Numbered from the stretch's first letter, positions 17,864 through 27,981 are shown. The stretch: 64,000 bases of DNA from Alteromonas macleodii ATCC 27126 (GCF_000172635.2 NC_018632.1:2976001-3040000); one strand, 5' to 3'. Notes: generated from the letters alone by a model not told the origin. Made by a program: numbers and translations.

Positions 17864-19116
17864 TTCACCTCCATTTGGGCGAAGCGCTCACTTAAAATTG
17901 GTGCTAGCCATTCACGGACTGCCGCATTAGGCACGTCATTTATAAGCTCTTGAATGAAGCCAAAGTTGAACATTACCAGTGCTTTACTGCGAGAAACGCC
18001 GCGGGTAAGCATGTAATACAAGGCTTCTTCTTCAATTTCAGCAACCGTTGCACCGTGGGCACATTTTACGTCATCAGCATAAATTTCAAGCTCAGGCTTG
18101 GTGTTGATAACGCCGCGACGAGATAGCAACAAGTTGCGGTTATTAAGTTCAGCCAATGTCTTTTGCGCATCACGATGAATATGAATGCGACCATTGAACA
18201 CGGCACGTGCTTTATCGCCTACAATCCCACGCGCGTTTTCTTCTGTTGTGCCATTAGGCATCGCGTGCTCAATGGTGGAGTGAAGGTCAAATAACTCGCC
18301 TTCCGCCAGAAGATAAATGGCATTCATTTTTGCATCGGCAAATTCGCCGGCGTGATGAATGTCTACATCTAAACGGGAAAGCTCACTTCCATAGCCCACC
18401 ATGGTGCTGTTAAGCGTGGTGCGGTTATGAAGTTTGAAGTGGCTGCCGCCTAATTGCTTGGCTTTGCCGGTAAACATAGCAAAACGATAGTGCTCTAGGT
18501 GTGCATCATCAGCAAGGTCATATTCAGCAAACGCTGTGGTTAAACTTTCAGTATCGCCAAAACCTTGCTCGATAACAGTAGCACTTGCGCCTTCAGCGAC
18601 CTTCACCACCACACGCGTATGAGCATCAACATTTTGCGACGCCATGTTCACAATGCGAATTGGCGTGTCAATCCTCGCACCTGCTTCAACATTAATAAAT
18701 ATACCGTGTTGGCACAGCGCATCGTTAACTAGGCCAAACATATGACGGGTTGGTTTAACCTGACCGTATACACTGCTGATTGCTTGCTGCGTGGCAGTAT
18801 CATCATTATTAAGCGACGTGATGCTCATGCCCGCTGGCACATTTAGCGTATTAACCTGCGTGACCAAGACACCGTCTACAAATACTAGGTCGATAGCATT
18901 TAGGTTATCGATAGCGGGTACCGGTAAACTGTCTGCCTGAACCGCTTGCTTAGCTTCACGCTTTTCAACGGGTGTTAGCGGCGTAAAACGCCAGCTTTCG
19001 TTTCTACGGGCTGGCCAACCATCAGCTTTTAACTTTTCTAAGGCCTGCTGACGCACGGGCGCTAAGTAATCGGAGATTTGCGCCGCATCAATGACCTGTT
19101 CTAGCCATTGACTCAT
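17860..19116 (-). CDS. sufD: SUF scaffold subunit SufD
   Basis: Partner of SufB and SufC in the SufBC2D scaffold on which Fe-S clusters are built. The 418 residues have the SufBD beta-helix core (C-terminal half: GSHFKLHNRTTLNSTMVGYG, NGRIHIHRDAQKTLAELNNRNLLLS, EIYADDVKCAHGATVAEI). The conserved CAHGAT motif, with the cysteine and histidine implicated in cluster formation with SufB, is present. It overlaps sufS and sufC by four bases each, so the three are translationally coupled. Confidence 0.96.
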   Translation of the reverse strand: MSQWLEQVIDAAQISDYLAPVRQQALEKLKADGWPARRNESWRFTPLTPVEKREAKQAVQADSLPVPAIDNLNAIDLVFVDGVLVTQVNTLNVPAGMSITSLNNDDTATQQAISSVYGQVKPTRHMFGLVNDALCQHGIFINVEAGARIDTPIRIVNMASQNVDAHTRVVVKVAEGASATVIEQGFGDTESLTTAFAEYDLADDAHLEHYRFAMFTGKAKQLGGSHFKLHNRTTLNSTMVGYGSELSRLDVDIHHAGEFADAKMNAIYLLAEGELFDLHSTIEHAMPNGTTEENARGIVGDKARAVFNGRIHIHRDAQKTLAELNNRNLLLSRRGVINTKPELEIYADDVKCAHGATVAEIEEEALYYMLTRGVSRSKALVMFNFGFIQELINDVPNAAVREWLAPILSERFAQMEVK

Positions 19117-19874
19117 GCTTCAGCCTCCTCGTACGCTTTACCTAGGAATGCGTATCCGCTCTTCTCTACTTCCAGCGCTAGTGACGCGTCACCGCTTTTC
19201 ACAATTTTGCCGTCGGCAAGAATGTGTACAAAGTCAGGTTTGATGTAGTCTAGGAGACGCTGATAGTGGGTAACAACGATGAAGCTTCGCTCGCCATCGC
19301 GCTGGCTGTTAACACCATCGGCAACAACCTGAAGTGCATCAACGTCAAGGCCAGAGTCTGATTCATCAAGAATACAAAGCTTTGGCTCTAGCAAAATCAT
19401 TTGCATGATTTCGTTACGCTTCTTCTCACCACCAGAGAAGCCTTCGTTTACACCGCGCTTCAAGAAATCCAATGGAAGCTGTACCTGCTTGCACGCTTCT
19501 TTTGCTTTCTTTAAAAACTCAGCAGCTGTTAATGGCGCTTCGCCGCGCTGTTCGCGCATAGCGTTAACTGACTCTTTCATGAATTCCATATTGCTTACGC
19601 CAGGAATTTCAACTGGGTATTGGAACGCAAGGAAAAGGCCTTCACGGGCACGCTCTTCTACTTCAAGCTCTAATAGGTCTTTACCGTTAAGCGTGGCTTC
19701 GCCTTCGCTTACTTCGTAACCTTCACGACCAGATAGGACGTAGCCTAGTGTACTTTTACCGGCTCCGTTGGGGCCCATGATAGCGTGTACTTCACCAGGT
19801 TTAACTTCAAGGTTAAGACCTTTAATGATGTTTTTCTCTTCCACGCTGGCATGTAAATTCTTGATACTAAGCAT
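19113..19874 (-). CDS. sufC: SUF scaffold ATPase SufC
   Basis: ABC-type ATPase that drives conformational changes in the SufBCD complex in the cytoplasm. The 253 residues contain Walker A (GPNGAGKST), the Q-loop region, the signature FSGGEKKRNEI, Walker B (LCILDESDSGLD) and the switch histidine (VVTHYQR). Length matches the family. It begins three bases after sufB and overlaps sufD by four bases. Confidence 0.97.
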   Translation of the reverse strand: MLSIKNLHASVEEKNIIKGLNLEVKPGEVHAIMGPNGAGKSTLGYVLSGREGYEVSEGEATLNGKDLLELEVEERAREGLFLAFQYPVEIPGVSNMEFMKESVNAMREQRGEAPLTAAEFLKKAKEACKQVQLPLDFLKRGVNEGFSGGEKKRNEIMQMILLEPKLCILDESDSGLDVDALQVVADGVNSQRDGERSFIVVTHYQRLLDYIKPDFVHILADGKIVKSGDASLALEVEKSGYAFLGKAYEEAEA

Positions 19875-19877
19875 TGA

Positions 19878-21314
19878 TTACCCCACTGAACCTTCAAGAC
19901 TAATTTCGAGCAGCTTGCCGGCTTCTACGGCAAATTCCATTGGCAGCTCTTTGAATACTTCTTTACAGAAACCGTTAACAATCATAGAAACGGCCTTTTC
20001 TGTGTCTAAGCCACGTTGCTGACACAGGAATAATTGTTCGTCGCTCACCTTCGATGTTGTTGCTTCGTGCTCAACAATGGCTGAAGGGTTGCGGCTTTCG
20101 ATATACGGGAATGTGTGCGCGCCACATTTGTCACCGATAAGTAGCGAGTCACACTCGGTGAAATTACGTGCACCGTCTGCGCGAGGGCCCATTTGAACCA
20201 GCCCGCGATAGGCATTGTTACTGTTACCCGCTGAAATACCTTTAGAGATGATGGTCGACTTGGTGTTTTTACCCACGTGGATCATCTTAGTACCGGTATC
20301 AGCCTGCTGGCGACCACGAGTAAGCGCTACTGAGTAGAACTCACCTACACTGTTGTCGCCTTTAAGTACACAGCTTGGGTACTTCCACGTTACCGCAGAA
20401 CCTGTCTCTACCTGCGTCCACGAGATTTTGGCATTGGTATGCGCTACACCACGTTTTGTCACGAAGTTGTAGATACCGCCTTTACCGTTCTCGTCACCCG
20501 GGTACCAGTTCTGTACCGTTGAGTATTTAATTTGCGCATCGTCCATTGCCACTAGCTCAACCACTGCCGCGTGCAGCTGGTTTTCATCTCGCTGTGGTGC
20601 AGTACAACCTTCAAGGTAGCTTACATAGCTGCCTTCATCAGCAACAATCAAGGTACGCTCGAACTGACCGGTGTTCATTTCGTTAATACGGAAATAAGTA
20701 GAAAGCTCCATTGGGCAACGTGTGCCTTTTGGAATATAGACAAATGAACCGTCAGTAAATACAGCGCTATTAAGCGCAGCAAAATAGTTATCTGTGCGCG
20801 GCACTACCGAACCGATGTATTTCTTTACAAGGTCCGGGTACTTCTGTACTGCCTCAGAAATTGGGCAAAAGATCACACCCGCTTCTTCAAGCTTATCACG
20901 GAACGTAGTAACAACCGATACCGAGTCGAATACCGCATCTACTGCTACGCCTGCCAGCATTTCCTGCTCGTGTAGAGGAATGCCCAGCTTTTCATAGGTG
21001 CGAAGTAGCTCAGGGTCAACTTCATCTAGCGACTTAGGCTTATCTTTCATACTCTTTGGTGCCGAGTAATAAGAAATGGCCTGATAATCGATTTTCGGAT
21101 AGTCGACATGCGCCCAATCAGGCTCTTCCATTTCTAGCCATGCATGATAAGACTTCAAACGCCATTCAAGCATCCATTCAGGCTCGTTTTTCATTGCTGA
21201 TATGCGGCGGATAACCGACTCGTCCAGGCCGCTTTCAAACGTTTCCGATTCGATTTCTGAATAGAAACCCGCATCGTACTTTCTTTCTAACGCCTGTTCG
21301 ATCTGTTCACTCAT
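19878..21314 (-). CDS. sufB: SUF scaffold subunit SufB
   Basis: Main scaffold protein for de novo [4Fe-4S] assembly. The 478 residues include the N-terminal segment [32 protein letters not shown] and the core [45 protein letters not shown] and [26 protein letters not shown]. It has its own IscR-box promoter (21507-21539) and a leader of roughly 185 bases. The upstream iscS gene ends 394 bases away, so sufB starts a separate transcription unit running to sufE. High confidence. Confidence 0.97.
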   Translation of the reverse strand: MSEQIEQALERKYDAGFYSEIESETFESGLDESVIRRISAMKNEPEWMLEWRLKSYHAWLEMEEPDWAHVDYPKIDYQAISYYSAPKSMKDKPKSLDEVDPELLRTYEKLGIPLHEQEMLAGVAVDAVFDSVSVVTTFRDKLEEAGVIFCPISEAVQKYPDLVKKYIGSVVPRTDNYFAALNSAVFTDGSFVYIPKGTRCPMELSTYFRINEMNTGQFERTLIVADEGSYVSYLEGCTAPQRDENQLHAAVVELVAMDDAQIKYSTVQNWYPGDENGKGGIYNFVTKRGVAHTNAKISWTQVETGSAVTWKYPSCVLKGDNSVGEFYSVALTRGRQQADTGTKMIHVGKNTKSTIISKGISAGNSNNAYRGLVQMGPRADGARNFTECDSLLIGDKCGAHTFPYIESRNPSAIVEHEATTSKVSDEQLFLCQQRGLDTEKAVSMIVNGFCKEVFKELPMEFAVEAGKLLEISLEGSVG

Positions 21315-21708
21315 GTTGGGATCTCACTTGTTTGCCTGCATTTGCTGCCACTAACCTTTCTATTTAACTGGCAAATAAATCACCCCACGGTCTTGGTAAT
21401 TTATATCGACTTTCAACTTCAACAACGTCATTTATTTGGGTTTACGCCCAAAAGAGTTGCCAAAACTGCCAGTTACATTGCGGACAGCCTAAAATTTTGG
21501 TGCCGTAGTATATAATACCCGACTATTTCACTCAAATATTCAGCCATTAATTTATGGCCACTTACGCGTTTTAAACGCTTCTTAAAGGTCCATTTCCTTC
21601 AAACGCGCATTAATTTTCTTCCACATTCACTAAAATAAAAAAGAATGCGCTAACACTAACTACGCTTTGCCTACTACAAAAAACCGCGCTCAACGACGGT
21701 ATAGGCGT
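21315..21708 (-). other. 394-base region between iscS and sufB: promoter and leader
   Basis: No ORF of note. Holds the sufB promoter with an IscR box (21507-21539). The leader contains an 8-base inverted repeat AACTGGCA (21364-21371) / TGCCAGTT (21469-21476) and a hairpin TTTGGG-N6-CCCAAA near 21438-21455. These could form a structured 5' UTR. Confidence 0.45.
21507..21539 (-). promoter_or_regulatory. IscR-controlled promoter of sufB
   Basis: A 25-base type 1 IscR box (21515-21539, plus strand ATACCCGACT...CTCAAATAT) overlaps a minus-strand promoter: TTGAGT (21530-21535), 17-base spacer, TATACT (21507-21512). It closely matches the box before iscR (23418-23442). The geometry implies repression by holo-IscR. 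Confidence 0.7.
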
Positions 21709-22875
21709 TTATGCTGAAACCGCTTGGCGTAGTCTTGTGGTTACATCCACTACTTTTTGTATTACGTAATCGATGTCTTCTTGGGTCGTAAAACGCCCCA
21801 CGCTGAATCTAATTCCTGCATGCGCCAATTCATTGCTGCGGCCAATCGCTTTTAACACATACGAAGGCTCTAAACTCGCTGACGTACATGCCGACCCTGA
21901 AGATACGGCAATATCATTTAAGCCCATCATCAAGCTTTCGCCGTCTACACCCGCAAAACTCACATTTAGAATGCCTGGGATTCGCTGTGTGGCGTGTCCG
22001 TTTAAATAGACATCGTCGAGCTGCTGAAGGCCCTGCCACAGCGATTCACGCAGCGCTAATATGCGCGCACTGTCCTCTTCCATTTTTGAGGAGGCTAGCG
22101 CGATGGCTTCACCCATTCCAACAATTTGATGGGTGGCTAATGTACCCGACCGCATGCCGCGCTCGTGGCCACCGCCATGAATTTGTGCCACCAGATTAAT
22201 TTTGGGACGGCGACGCACATATAGTGCCCCCATACCTTTCGGGCCGTATATCTTGTGCGCCGATATAGACAGCAAATCTATAGGAAGCTCAGCTAAATCA
22301 ATGGCAATTTTGCCCACACTTTGCGCACCATCCACATGAAAAAGAATGCCTTTGTCACGACAAAGCTGGCCAATAGCTTGAATGTCTTGGATAACCCCAA
22401 GTTCATTGTTAACGTGCATCACCGACACCAAAATAGTGTCGTCGCGCAACGCATTTTCAAGCGCATATAAATCAATTAACCCGTTCGACTGTACTTCAAG
22501 ATACGTAACCTCAAAGCCTTGGCTTTGTAAGTACTCACAGGTATCTAAAACCGCTTTGTGTTCGGTATTAACGGTAATGATATGTTTGCCTTTATTGGCA
22601 TAACCTTGGGCGACGCCTTTTATAGCAAGATTGTTCGATTCAGTGGCCCCCGAAGTAAAAACAATTTCTCTAGGGTCGCAATTAATCGCGTCGCTGATTT
22701 GATTTCTAGCAACATCAACCGCTTCTTCTGCCATCCAGCCGAAGCGATAACTACGAGAAGCTGGGTTACCAAAGTTGCCATCCAGCGTTAGGCATTTTGC
22801 CATTGCCTCGGCCACACTTGGGTCTACCGGTGTTGTTGCTGCGTAATCTAAATAAATGGGTGTTGATAAAGCCAT
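21709..22875 (-). CDS. iscS: Cysteine desulfurase IscS (NifS/IscS type)
   Basis: PLP-dependent desulfurase of the housekeeping ISC type. The 388 residues show [19 protein letters not shown], the PLP lysine in [20 protein letters not shown], and the mobile-loop cysteine in [16 protein letters not shown]. It follows iscR by 18 bases. IscU, HscB, HscA and ferredoxin, which normally come next, are absent; sufB follows instead. E. coli IscS is slightly longer (404); the C-terminal tail here is shorter (TRLRQAVSA). It may also supply sulfur for tRNA thiolation. Confidence 0.94.
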   Translation of the reverse strand: MALSTPIYLDYAATTPVDPSVAEAMAKCLTLDGNFGNPASRSYRFGWMAEEAVDVARNQISDAINCDPREIVFTSGATESNNLAIKGVAQGYANKGKHIITVNTEHKAVLDTCEYLQSQGFEVTYLEVQSNGLIDLYALENALRDDTILVSVMHVNNELGVIQDIQAIGQLCRDKGILFHVDGAQSVGKIAIDLAELPIDLLSISAHKIYGPKGMGALYVRRRPKINLVAQIHGGGHERGMRSGTLATHQIVGMGEAIALASSKMEEDSARILALRESLWQGLQQLDDVYLNGHATQRIPGILNVSFAGVDGESLMMGLNDIAVSSGSACTSASLEPSYVLKAIGRSNELAHAGIRFSVGRFTTQEDIDYVIQKVVDVTTRLRQAVSA

Positions 22876-22893
22876 GCGTTACTCAATACCAAT

Positions 22894-23379
22894 TTAAAGT
22901 TGAATACTAACTTCGATATCTTTGGTGATATGACGAAGTGATGCATTACCGTCTTGGCGGTCGGCTACTTCTTGCACATCACGCTTTGCCATTAACTCGC
23001 CCAACGTAATTGAATTCAAAAACGCCGCAATGCGATCACTTAGGTCTTGCCACAAGCTGTGCGTTAGGCAGCGATCGCCGCCTTGACAGTCTGCTTGTCC
23101 TTGGCAACGTGTCGCATCAATGGACTCGTCGACGGCGCGAATGACTTCGCCTATCGCAATTTTGCTTGCTTCACGGCCTAACAAATAGCCGCCGCCAGGC
23201 CCGCGAACGCTGTCTACTAATTGCTCTTTACGCAATCGAGAAAAAAGCTGTTCAAGGTAAGATAAAGAAATTTCTTGTCGTTCTGAAATGTCGGCAAGAG
23301 GCACTGGACCACGCTTTGAATGCAAAGCGACATCAAGCATTGCGGTAACCGCATAGCGCCCTTTCGAAGTGAGTTTCAT
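22894..23379 (-). CDS. iscR: Fe-S-sensing Rrf2 regulator IscR
   Basis: Rrf2-family transcription factor that binds a [2Fe-2S] cluster and represses its own operon when clusters are plentiful. The 161 residues have the N-terminal winged helix ([51 protein letters not shown]) and the ligands Cys92, Cys98, Cys104 and His107 in [17 protein letters not shown], at the same positions as in E. coli. The C-terminal tail is acidic and polar. Two IscR boxes lie just upstream (23418-23467). High confidence. Confidence 0.97.
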   Translation of the reverse strand: MKLTSKGRYAVTAMLDVALHSKRGPVPLADISERQEISLSYLEQLFSRLRKEQLVDSVRGPGGGYLLGREASKIAIGEVIRAVDESIDATRCQGQADCQGGDRCLTHSLWQDLSDRIAAFLNSITLGELMAKRDVQEVADRQDGNASLRHITKDIEVSIQL

Positions 23380-23417
23380 TGGATTCTCCCGCCGTTTTAT
23401 AGTGCGGGAATTTTCAC

Positions 23418-23467
23418 ATACCCGACTAAAATGGTCAAGTATAAGACCCAGTAAATTAGTCAGGTAT
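23418..23467 (-). promoter_or_regulatory. Two tandem type 1 IscR boxes upstream of iscR
   Basis: The first box (23418-23442) reads ATACCCGACT...GGTCAAGTAT on the plus strand, close to the E. coli type 1 consensus. A second, weaker 25-base match follows immediately (23443-23467, ending TTAGTCAGGTAT). A -35-like TTGACC lies inside the first box on the minus strand, in the same place as in the sufB promoter. Autorepression of iscR is the expected outcome. Confidence 0.7.
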
Positions 23468-23627
23468 TATTGATTCGATTCATCGCTTTTTTGTATCAGG
23501 ACTTTCGTTTCGTTTAAGCACCATCCTATTAAGCACTATTAGGCGCAAAATTTGCGCGGAAAGGTCTGCTAATAAAAGGCGATGAATGGCTTATTTGAAG
23601 GGTAAATAATATTGGCGACCATAAGCG

Positions 23628-24539
23628 CTATTTGTTTGCATTTAAGTGAATATGAGCAAGAATACTGTCTGCTATCCGATGTGATTGAACGGTATCAATT
23701 TGATGGCGCAACCCACGCAACACTTGATGTTTAGCACCTGATATAGCTCTAGCTGTTGCAACACCGCCACTGGGATGCACCATGTGATCAACATCTCCGT
23801 GAATCACTAATGTTGGAGCTTTGACATTTTGAAGCATTGGCGTTCGGTCCCCGGATTTCATAATAGCACCGATTTGCCGGAACATCGCTTTTGCATCACT
23901 TTTGCCACCATTGCGCTGCCATGCCAAACGCGCGTACTGATGCCATTGGTTTACGGCTCCGTTTGCAGCTACATCGCCAATATGCGTCATCATTGCCTGA
24001 TAGTTTTTTACTGCGTCATTTTCGTTCATTGGCGCTTTAGCTCTTGCCATTCGCCATAGCGTTGAATAAGAGGGTTGCCCTACGCGGCGATTTCCTGTCG
24101 TCGAGAAAATAGACGTCATAGATATCACTTTTTCAGGATGCAGACTTGCGAGGGTCTGTGCAATCATCCCTCCCATAGACATTCCTGCGATATGTGCGCT
24201 TGTTATATTTAACGCCTCTAACAACTGTGCAGTATCTTCAGCCATCCGCTCAAGTCCATATGCACCTTTCGGCGACCTTCCTCTTAACTGCTGTAATAGG
24301 CTGGGATGCGGCGTGTCGCTGCGTACTGACCTTCCTGCATCACGATTGTCAAAGCAAATAACGCGAAATCCACTAGCAACTAAACGCTCAATAAGCGCGT
24401 TTGGCCAATAAACCAACTGAAGGCCTAAACCCACAATAAGTACAATGGTATCGGTATTTCCGACACCATGTTCGGCATAGCAAAACCTATCACCGCTTTT
24501 AAGCGTTACGTATTGCTCATGATGCTGGGCTAAACTCAT
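23628..24539 (-). CDS. Alpha/beta hydrolase
   Basis: A 303-residue serine hydrolase of the alpha/beta fold. Visible elements are the oxyanion region VGLGLQLVYW, FDNRDAGRS after strand 4, the nucleophile elbow GMSMGG (Ser121), an acid in HGDVDHMVHP and a C-terminal histidine in GLRHQID. There is no signal peptide, so it acts in the cytoplasm. It lies 49 bases downstream of the monooxygenase at 24589-26043 and is probably co-transcribed. A sensible inference is that it hydrolyses the ester or lactone made by that enzyme. Substrate is unknown; this family also includes 3-oxoadipate enol-lactonase-like and haloperoxidase-like enzymes. Confidence 0.85.
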   Translation of the reverse strand: MSLAQHHEQYVTLKSGDRFCYAEHGVGNTDTIVLIVGLGLQLVYWPNALIERLVASGFRVICFDNRDAGRSVRSDTPHPSLLQQLRGRSPKGAYGLERMAEDTAQLLEALNITSAHIAGMSMGGMIAQTLASLHPEKVISMTSIFSTTGNRRVGQPSYSTLWRMARAKAPMNENDAVKNYQAMMTHIGDVAANGAVNQWHQYARLAWQRNGGKSDAKAMFRQIGAIMKSGDRTPMLQNVKAPTLVIHGDVDHMVHPSGGVATARAISGAKHQVLRGLRHQIDTVQSHRIADSILAHIHLNANK

Positions 24540-24588
24540 TTAAAGCTCTCGTGATTTAATAAAAGTAAGTGTGCGTCTATTAAAATTT

Positions 24589-26043
24589 CTATTCAAACTT
24601 AAGCGCTGGATCGTCTACACGGCCTTTCCGAAAAATTTTCACGTCTTGTGCATAATTGAACGACATAGACCAAGGAAACTGCATGCCTTGACGTGGCAAC
24701 TGTTCTAAAGAGCGTTGGATGTAGCCAGCGCCAAAGTTTAGCAACGGTTGTGTTTCCATATTTGGGTCTGCTACAGGTGTACACTGTGTAAAGCCGTGCT
24801 CTTCCATATGATTGAGCAATCGCGTGAAATGTTCACATAGAAGGCCAATTTTTAGTGTCCACGATGAAGCTGTATAGCCCACCGCAATAGCAAAATTAGG
24901 CACGCCACTGAGTAACATACCTTTATACGTAACACATTCTGGAAGCGAAATAGCTTCACCATCAATTTTTGGCACTATTCCTCCTAAAGGCAGAAGGTTT
25001 AATCCAGTGGCTGTTACTATAATATCTGCTTCAATATGCTGGCCCGAATCAAGTTTAATGCCCGTTTCAGTAAACGTATCTATAGTATCTGTTGCAACCG
25101 ACGCCTTACCTTTCGAAATCGACTCGAATAAATCTCCACCCGGAACTGCACACAGTCGTTGCTCCCAAGGATTGTAAGGTGGGTTAAAGTGTATATCTAC
25201 TGGATATCCTTCGGGTAACATTTTTGCATTAAGACTGCGTATTATTTTGCGCGCACGATGCGGAAAGCGCTGACAAAATGCGTACACCCAACGCTGTTTC
25301 GCTATGTTAAACCAACGCGCAGCTTTAAACGCTGTATCCTCGCTAAACCACGCGCGTAAATGTTTTGCGATTGGGTCATCTACGGGAACAGGCAATACGT
25401 AGGATGGCGTTCTTTGCAGCATAGTCACGTGCGATGCGCTTTTCGCTAGTGCGGGAACCAGCGTTACCGCCGTTGCACCGCTTCCGATTACCACGACGCG
25501 TTTGTTTTCGTATTCCAGATCTTCAGGCCAATGCTGTGGATGTACAATCTGACCGTTAAATTGTGATTGCCCTTTGAAATGTGGTGCATAACCTTTATCG
25601 TATCGATAATAACCCGAAGCGTTAAATATCCATCTGGCGGCAATGTGCTCGTGCTGCCCACTCTCTTCTGACTTTAACGTAACCCGCCAATAGTGTTTAT
25701 CGCTTTGCCAATCTATATCTACCACACGAGTTAAAAAACGTATGTGCTCTTTAATACCGTTTTCAGCCGCGGTTTCTTCTACGTAAGCCTTTATTGAACG
25801 ACCATCAGCAATGGCCTTTTTCTCTTTCCAAGGTTTGAATTCGTAGCCAAAGGTGAATAAATCAGAATCTGAGCGTATTCCCGGGTATTTGAATAAGTCC
25901 CATGTGCCGCCCAAATCACCGCGGGCTTCTATAATAGAATATGAAAGGTCAGGACATTTTTTTTGAATGTGGTAGGCGCAGCCGATACCCGAAATTCCGG
26001 CTCCAACAATTAGTACGTCGAGTAATGGCGCTGTTTCTTGCAT
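24589..26043 (-). CDS. Flavin monooxygenase, Baeyer-Villiger type
   Basis: FAD/NADPH-dependent monooxygenase, 484 residues. The N-terminal FAD-binding motif is GAGISG (14-19) with GGTW downstream. The Baeyer-Villiger fingerprint F-x-G-x3-H-x3-W-P is exact (Phe162, Gly164, His168, Trp172-Pro173). A second Rossmann motif GSGATA (187-192) binds NADPH. Such enzymes insert oxygen next to a ketone, giving an ester or lactone. It is paired with the hydrolase downstream. The pair sits between cysE and iscR, which are neighbours in many gammaproteobacteria, so it looks like an insertion. Substrate cannot be read from sequence. Confidence 0.9.
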   Translation of the reverse strand: MQETAPLLDVLIVGAGISGIGCAYHIQKKCPDLSYSIIEARGDLGGTWDLFKYPGIRSDSDLFTFGYEFKPWKEKKAIADGRSIKAYVEETAAENGIKEHIRFLTRVVDIDWQSDKHYWRVTLKSEESGQHEHIAARWIFNASGYYRYDKGYAPHFKGQSQFNGQIVHPQHWPEDLEYENKRVVVIGSGATAVTLVPALAKSASHVTMLQRTPSYVLPVPVDDPIAKHLRAWFSEDTAFKAARWFNIAKQRWVYAFCQRFPHRARKIIRSLNAKMLPEGYPVDIHFNPPYNPWEQRLCAVPGGDLFESISKGKASVATDTIDTFTETGIKLDSGQHIEADIIVTATGLNLLPLGGIVPKIDGEAISLPECVTYKGMLLSGVPNFAIAVGYTASSWTLKIGLLCEHFTRLLNHMEEHGFTQCTPVADPNMETQPLLNFGAGYIQRSLEQLPRQGMQFPWSMSFNYAQDVKIFRKGRVDDPALKFE

Positions 26044-26161
26044 AACGTCCCTGAAAAGTGATGATCAACCTTTCATCTCAATGTATGTTGGAGTTATGCA
26101 TGAGTCAATGTGCTTGTTAATGTAGTGTAAAAACAAGCCTTTGTGAATATTTACTATATAA

Positions 26162-26188
26162 GGGTGAAGGTTCTCGGCCTTAGCACCC
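26162..26188 (-). terminator. Probable terminator of cysE
   Basis: GGGTGAAGG...CCTTaGCACCC pairs as a nine-base-pair stem with one bulge; on the minus strand it is followed by TTATATA. It lies 24 bases after the cysE stop. Confidence 0.5.
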
Positions 26189-26211
26189 GAAAATAGTATG
26201 CGGAATTAGAG

Positions 26212-27036
26212 TTAAATAGCGGGGTCGAAAGAAGAATGCGCCTTCTCTCGCTCTTGGGTTTCCGTTAGGTCGAAACCCGTTTCTGCGAAATCTTCAGCGC
26301 TAATATTGTGTAAATTATCGGTACACACATCGCCACCTAGTGACTGAATGACCTTGCACATCTCTTCCACTTTGGTGTCCATTTGGTGCATATGCTCTAG
26401 CATTATGCCCATCGCATTGGCCACAGGATCAGGGTTATCTGGCGCGACAGCATAGGCATCAAAACCATATTTCTGGGCAATTTTATCTCGCTCAGGGTTT
26501 ACCGACGCATTCATCTCTTTTTGCTTCGAGATAATGATACGACCCGGGATCCCCACCGCCGTAGCGCCATCAGGAATATCTTTTACGACCACAGAGTTAG
26601 ACCCTACTTTAGCGTTTTCACCTATAATAATAGGCCCTAACACTTTAGCACCAGCCCCAACTACAGCGCCTTTTTTAAGGGTTGGGTGGCGCTTACCTGC
26701 TCTCCAGCTAGTGCCTCCAAGAGTAACGCCGTGGTAAAGGGTGACATCATCGCCAATTTCTGCAGTTTCACCAATAACCACACCCATACCGTGATCGATA
26801 AATACCCGTCGTCCTAACGTGGCACCAGGATGAATTTCAATCCCCGTAAGCCAACGGCTAAAGGTTGATAAACTGCGTGCCAACCATTTCCATTCAGCCT
26901 TCCATAGTTTGTGACTGATGCGATGTAGCCACACTGCATGAAGGCCAGGATAGTTAGTTAGCACTTCAAAGGTGTTTCTGGCCGCTGGGTCGCGATGAAA
27001 AACACCTTGAATATCATCTTTTATACGGGCGAACAT
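26212..27036 (-). CDS. cysE: Serine O-acetyltransferase CysE
   Basis: Makes O-acetylserine from serine and acetyl-CoA, the first step of cysteine synthesis. The 274 residues carry an N-terminal helical region and a left-handed beta-helix with hexapeptide repeats ([43 protein letters not shown]). The catalytic His-rich segment and the turn [28 protein letters not shown] are present. The C-terminus is extended and acidic, not the usual short Ile-ending tail. Position next to trmJ and on the iscR side matches the Pseudomonas/Vibrio order; cysteine is the sulfur source for IscS and SufS nearby. Confidence 0.96.
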   Translation of the reverse strand: MFARIKDDIQGVFHRDPAARNTFEVLTNYPGLHAVWLHRISHKLWKAEWKWLARSLSTFSRWLTGIEIHPGATLGRRVFIDHGMGVVIGETAEIGDDVTLYHGVTLGGTSWRAGKRHPTLKKGAVVGAGAKVLGPIIIGENAKVGSNSVVVKDIPDGATAVGIPGRIIISKQKEMNASVNPERDKIAQKYGFDAYAVAPDNPDPVANAMGIMLEHMHQMDTKVEEMCKVIQSLGGDVCTDNLHNISAEDFAETGFDLTETQEREKAHSSFDPAI

Positions 27037-27041
27037 AGTGT

Positions 27042-27806
27042 TTACTCTTTTTCTTCTATCGCTGGTGCAGGGTCTGCATCGCCAGAGTTAGCATTCTTCA
27101 CCGATTTATCGATAGACGCCAATATACCGCGCAATATATTAAGCTCTTGAGACTCAGGGCGTGCTCGGTTAAACAAGCGGCGCAGCTTAGTCATAACCAC
27201 ACCCGGGTGACTTTTGCGAATGAATGACGTGCCTTCTAGCGTGGTTTCCAAATGCGTATAAAAACGCTCTAAATCGTCATTCAGTGGATATTCTTCCTCA
27301 ACACTTGGATAGGTTTCGCGATTTAGATAGGCCATGCGAATTTCATAACAAAGGGTTTGCACTGCTGCTGCTAAATTAAGTGAGCTGTATTCAGGGTTGG
27401 CTGGAATACACATATGGAAGTGACACTGCTGCAGCTCTTCATTAGTTAAACCACTGTTCTCACGCCCAAACACCAAGGCTACCGGGTACTTTTCTACTTC
27501 TTGGACCAGCTTTTCGCCACAGTCGCGCGGGCCTAACATAGGCCATGAATGAGTGCGAGAGCGTGCAGACGTCCCTACTACCAAGCCACAGTCTTTAACT
27601 GCCTCTTCCAGCGTGCTTACAATTTTCGCGTTAGCAAGCACATCACCAGCCCCTGCCGCCAATGCACTGGCTTGGCCGTCTGGCTCATTTACTGGGTCGA
27701 CAAGATATAAGCTGCTCAGCCCCATGGTTTTCATAGCTCTTGCTGTCGAGCCGATGTTTCCCGTGTGAGACGTGTTAACTAAAATAATGCGAATATTCTC
27801 GAGCAT
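27042..27806 (-). CDS. trmJ: tRNA (cytidine/uridine-2'-O)-methyltransferase TrmJ
   Basis: SPOUT-fold enzyme that methylates the ribose of position 32 in several tRNAs. The 254 residues contain [26 protein letters not shown] at the start, and the knot motifs [15 protein letters not shown] and [21 protein letters not shown]. Family length is about 245. It ends five bases before cysE and is divergent from suhB, as in E. coli, where trmJ lies between suhB and iscR. High confidence. Confidence 0.97.
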   Translation of the reverse strand: MLENIRIILVNTSHTGNIGSTARAMKTMGLSSLYLVDPVNEPDGQASALAAGAGDVLANAKIVSTLEEAVKDCGLVVGTSARSRTHSWPMLGPRDCGEKLVQEVEKYPVALVFGRENSGLTNEELQQCHFHMCIPANPEYSSLNLAAAVQTLCYEIRMAYLNRETYPSVEEEYPLNDDLERFYTHLETTLEGTSFIRKSHPGVVMTKLRRLFNRARPESQELNILRGILASIDKSVKNANSGDADPAPAIEEKE

Positions 27807-27953
27807 GCGTGTAATACCTACGTACTTATTTGGATAGCGTCTTTAATTCGATAATACGCGCTTTTGGCGTGCTATCTTACAGACCTTAATAGCGTGAAGT
27901 TTAACACAGCGGCAGTATAGATGGCTATTCACGCTATTGTGCTGGGATTTCAT

Positions 27954-27981
27954 TTGCATCGCGCATAGATTCTGGTAGACT
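27954..27981 (+). promoter_or_regulatory. Probable sigma-70 promoter of suhB
   Basis: Plus strand: TTGCAT (27954-27959), 16-base spacer, TAGACT (27976-27981). Leader to the suhB ATG is about 75 bases. Confidence 0.5.
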
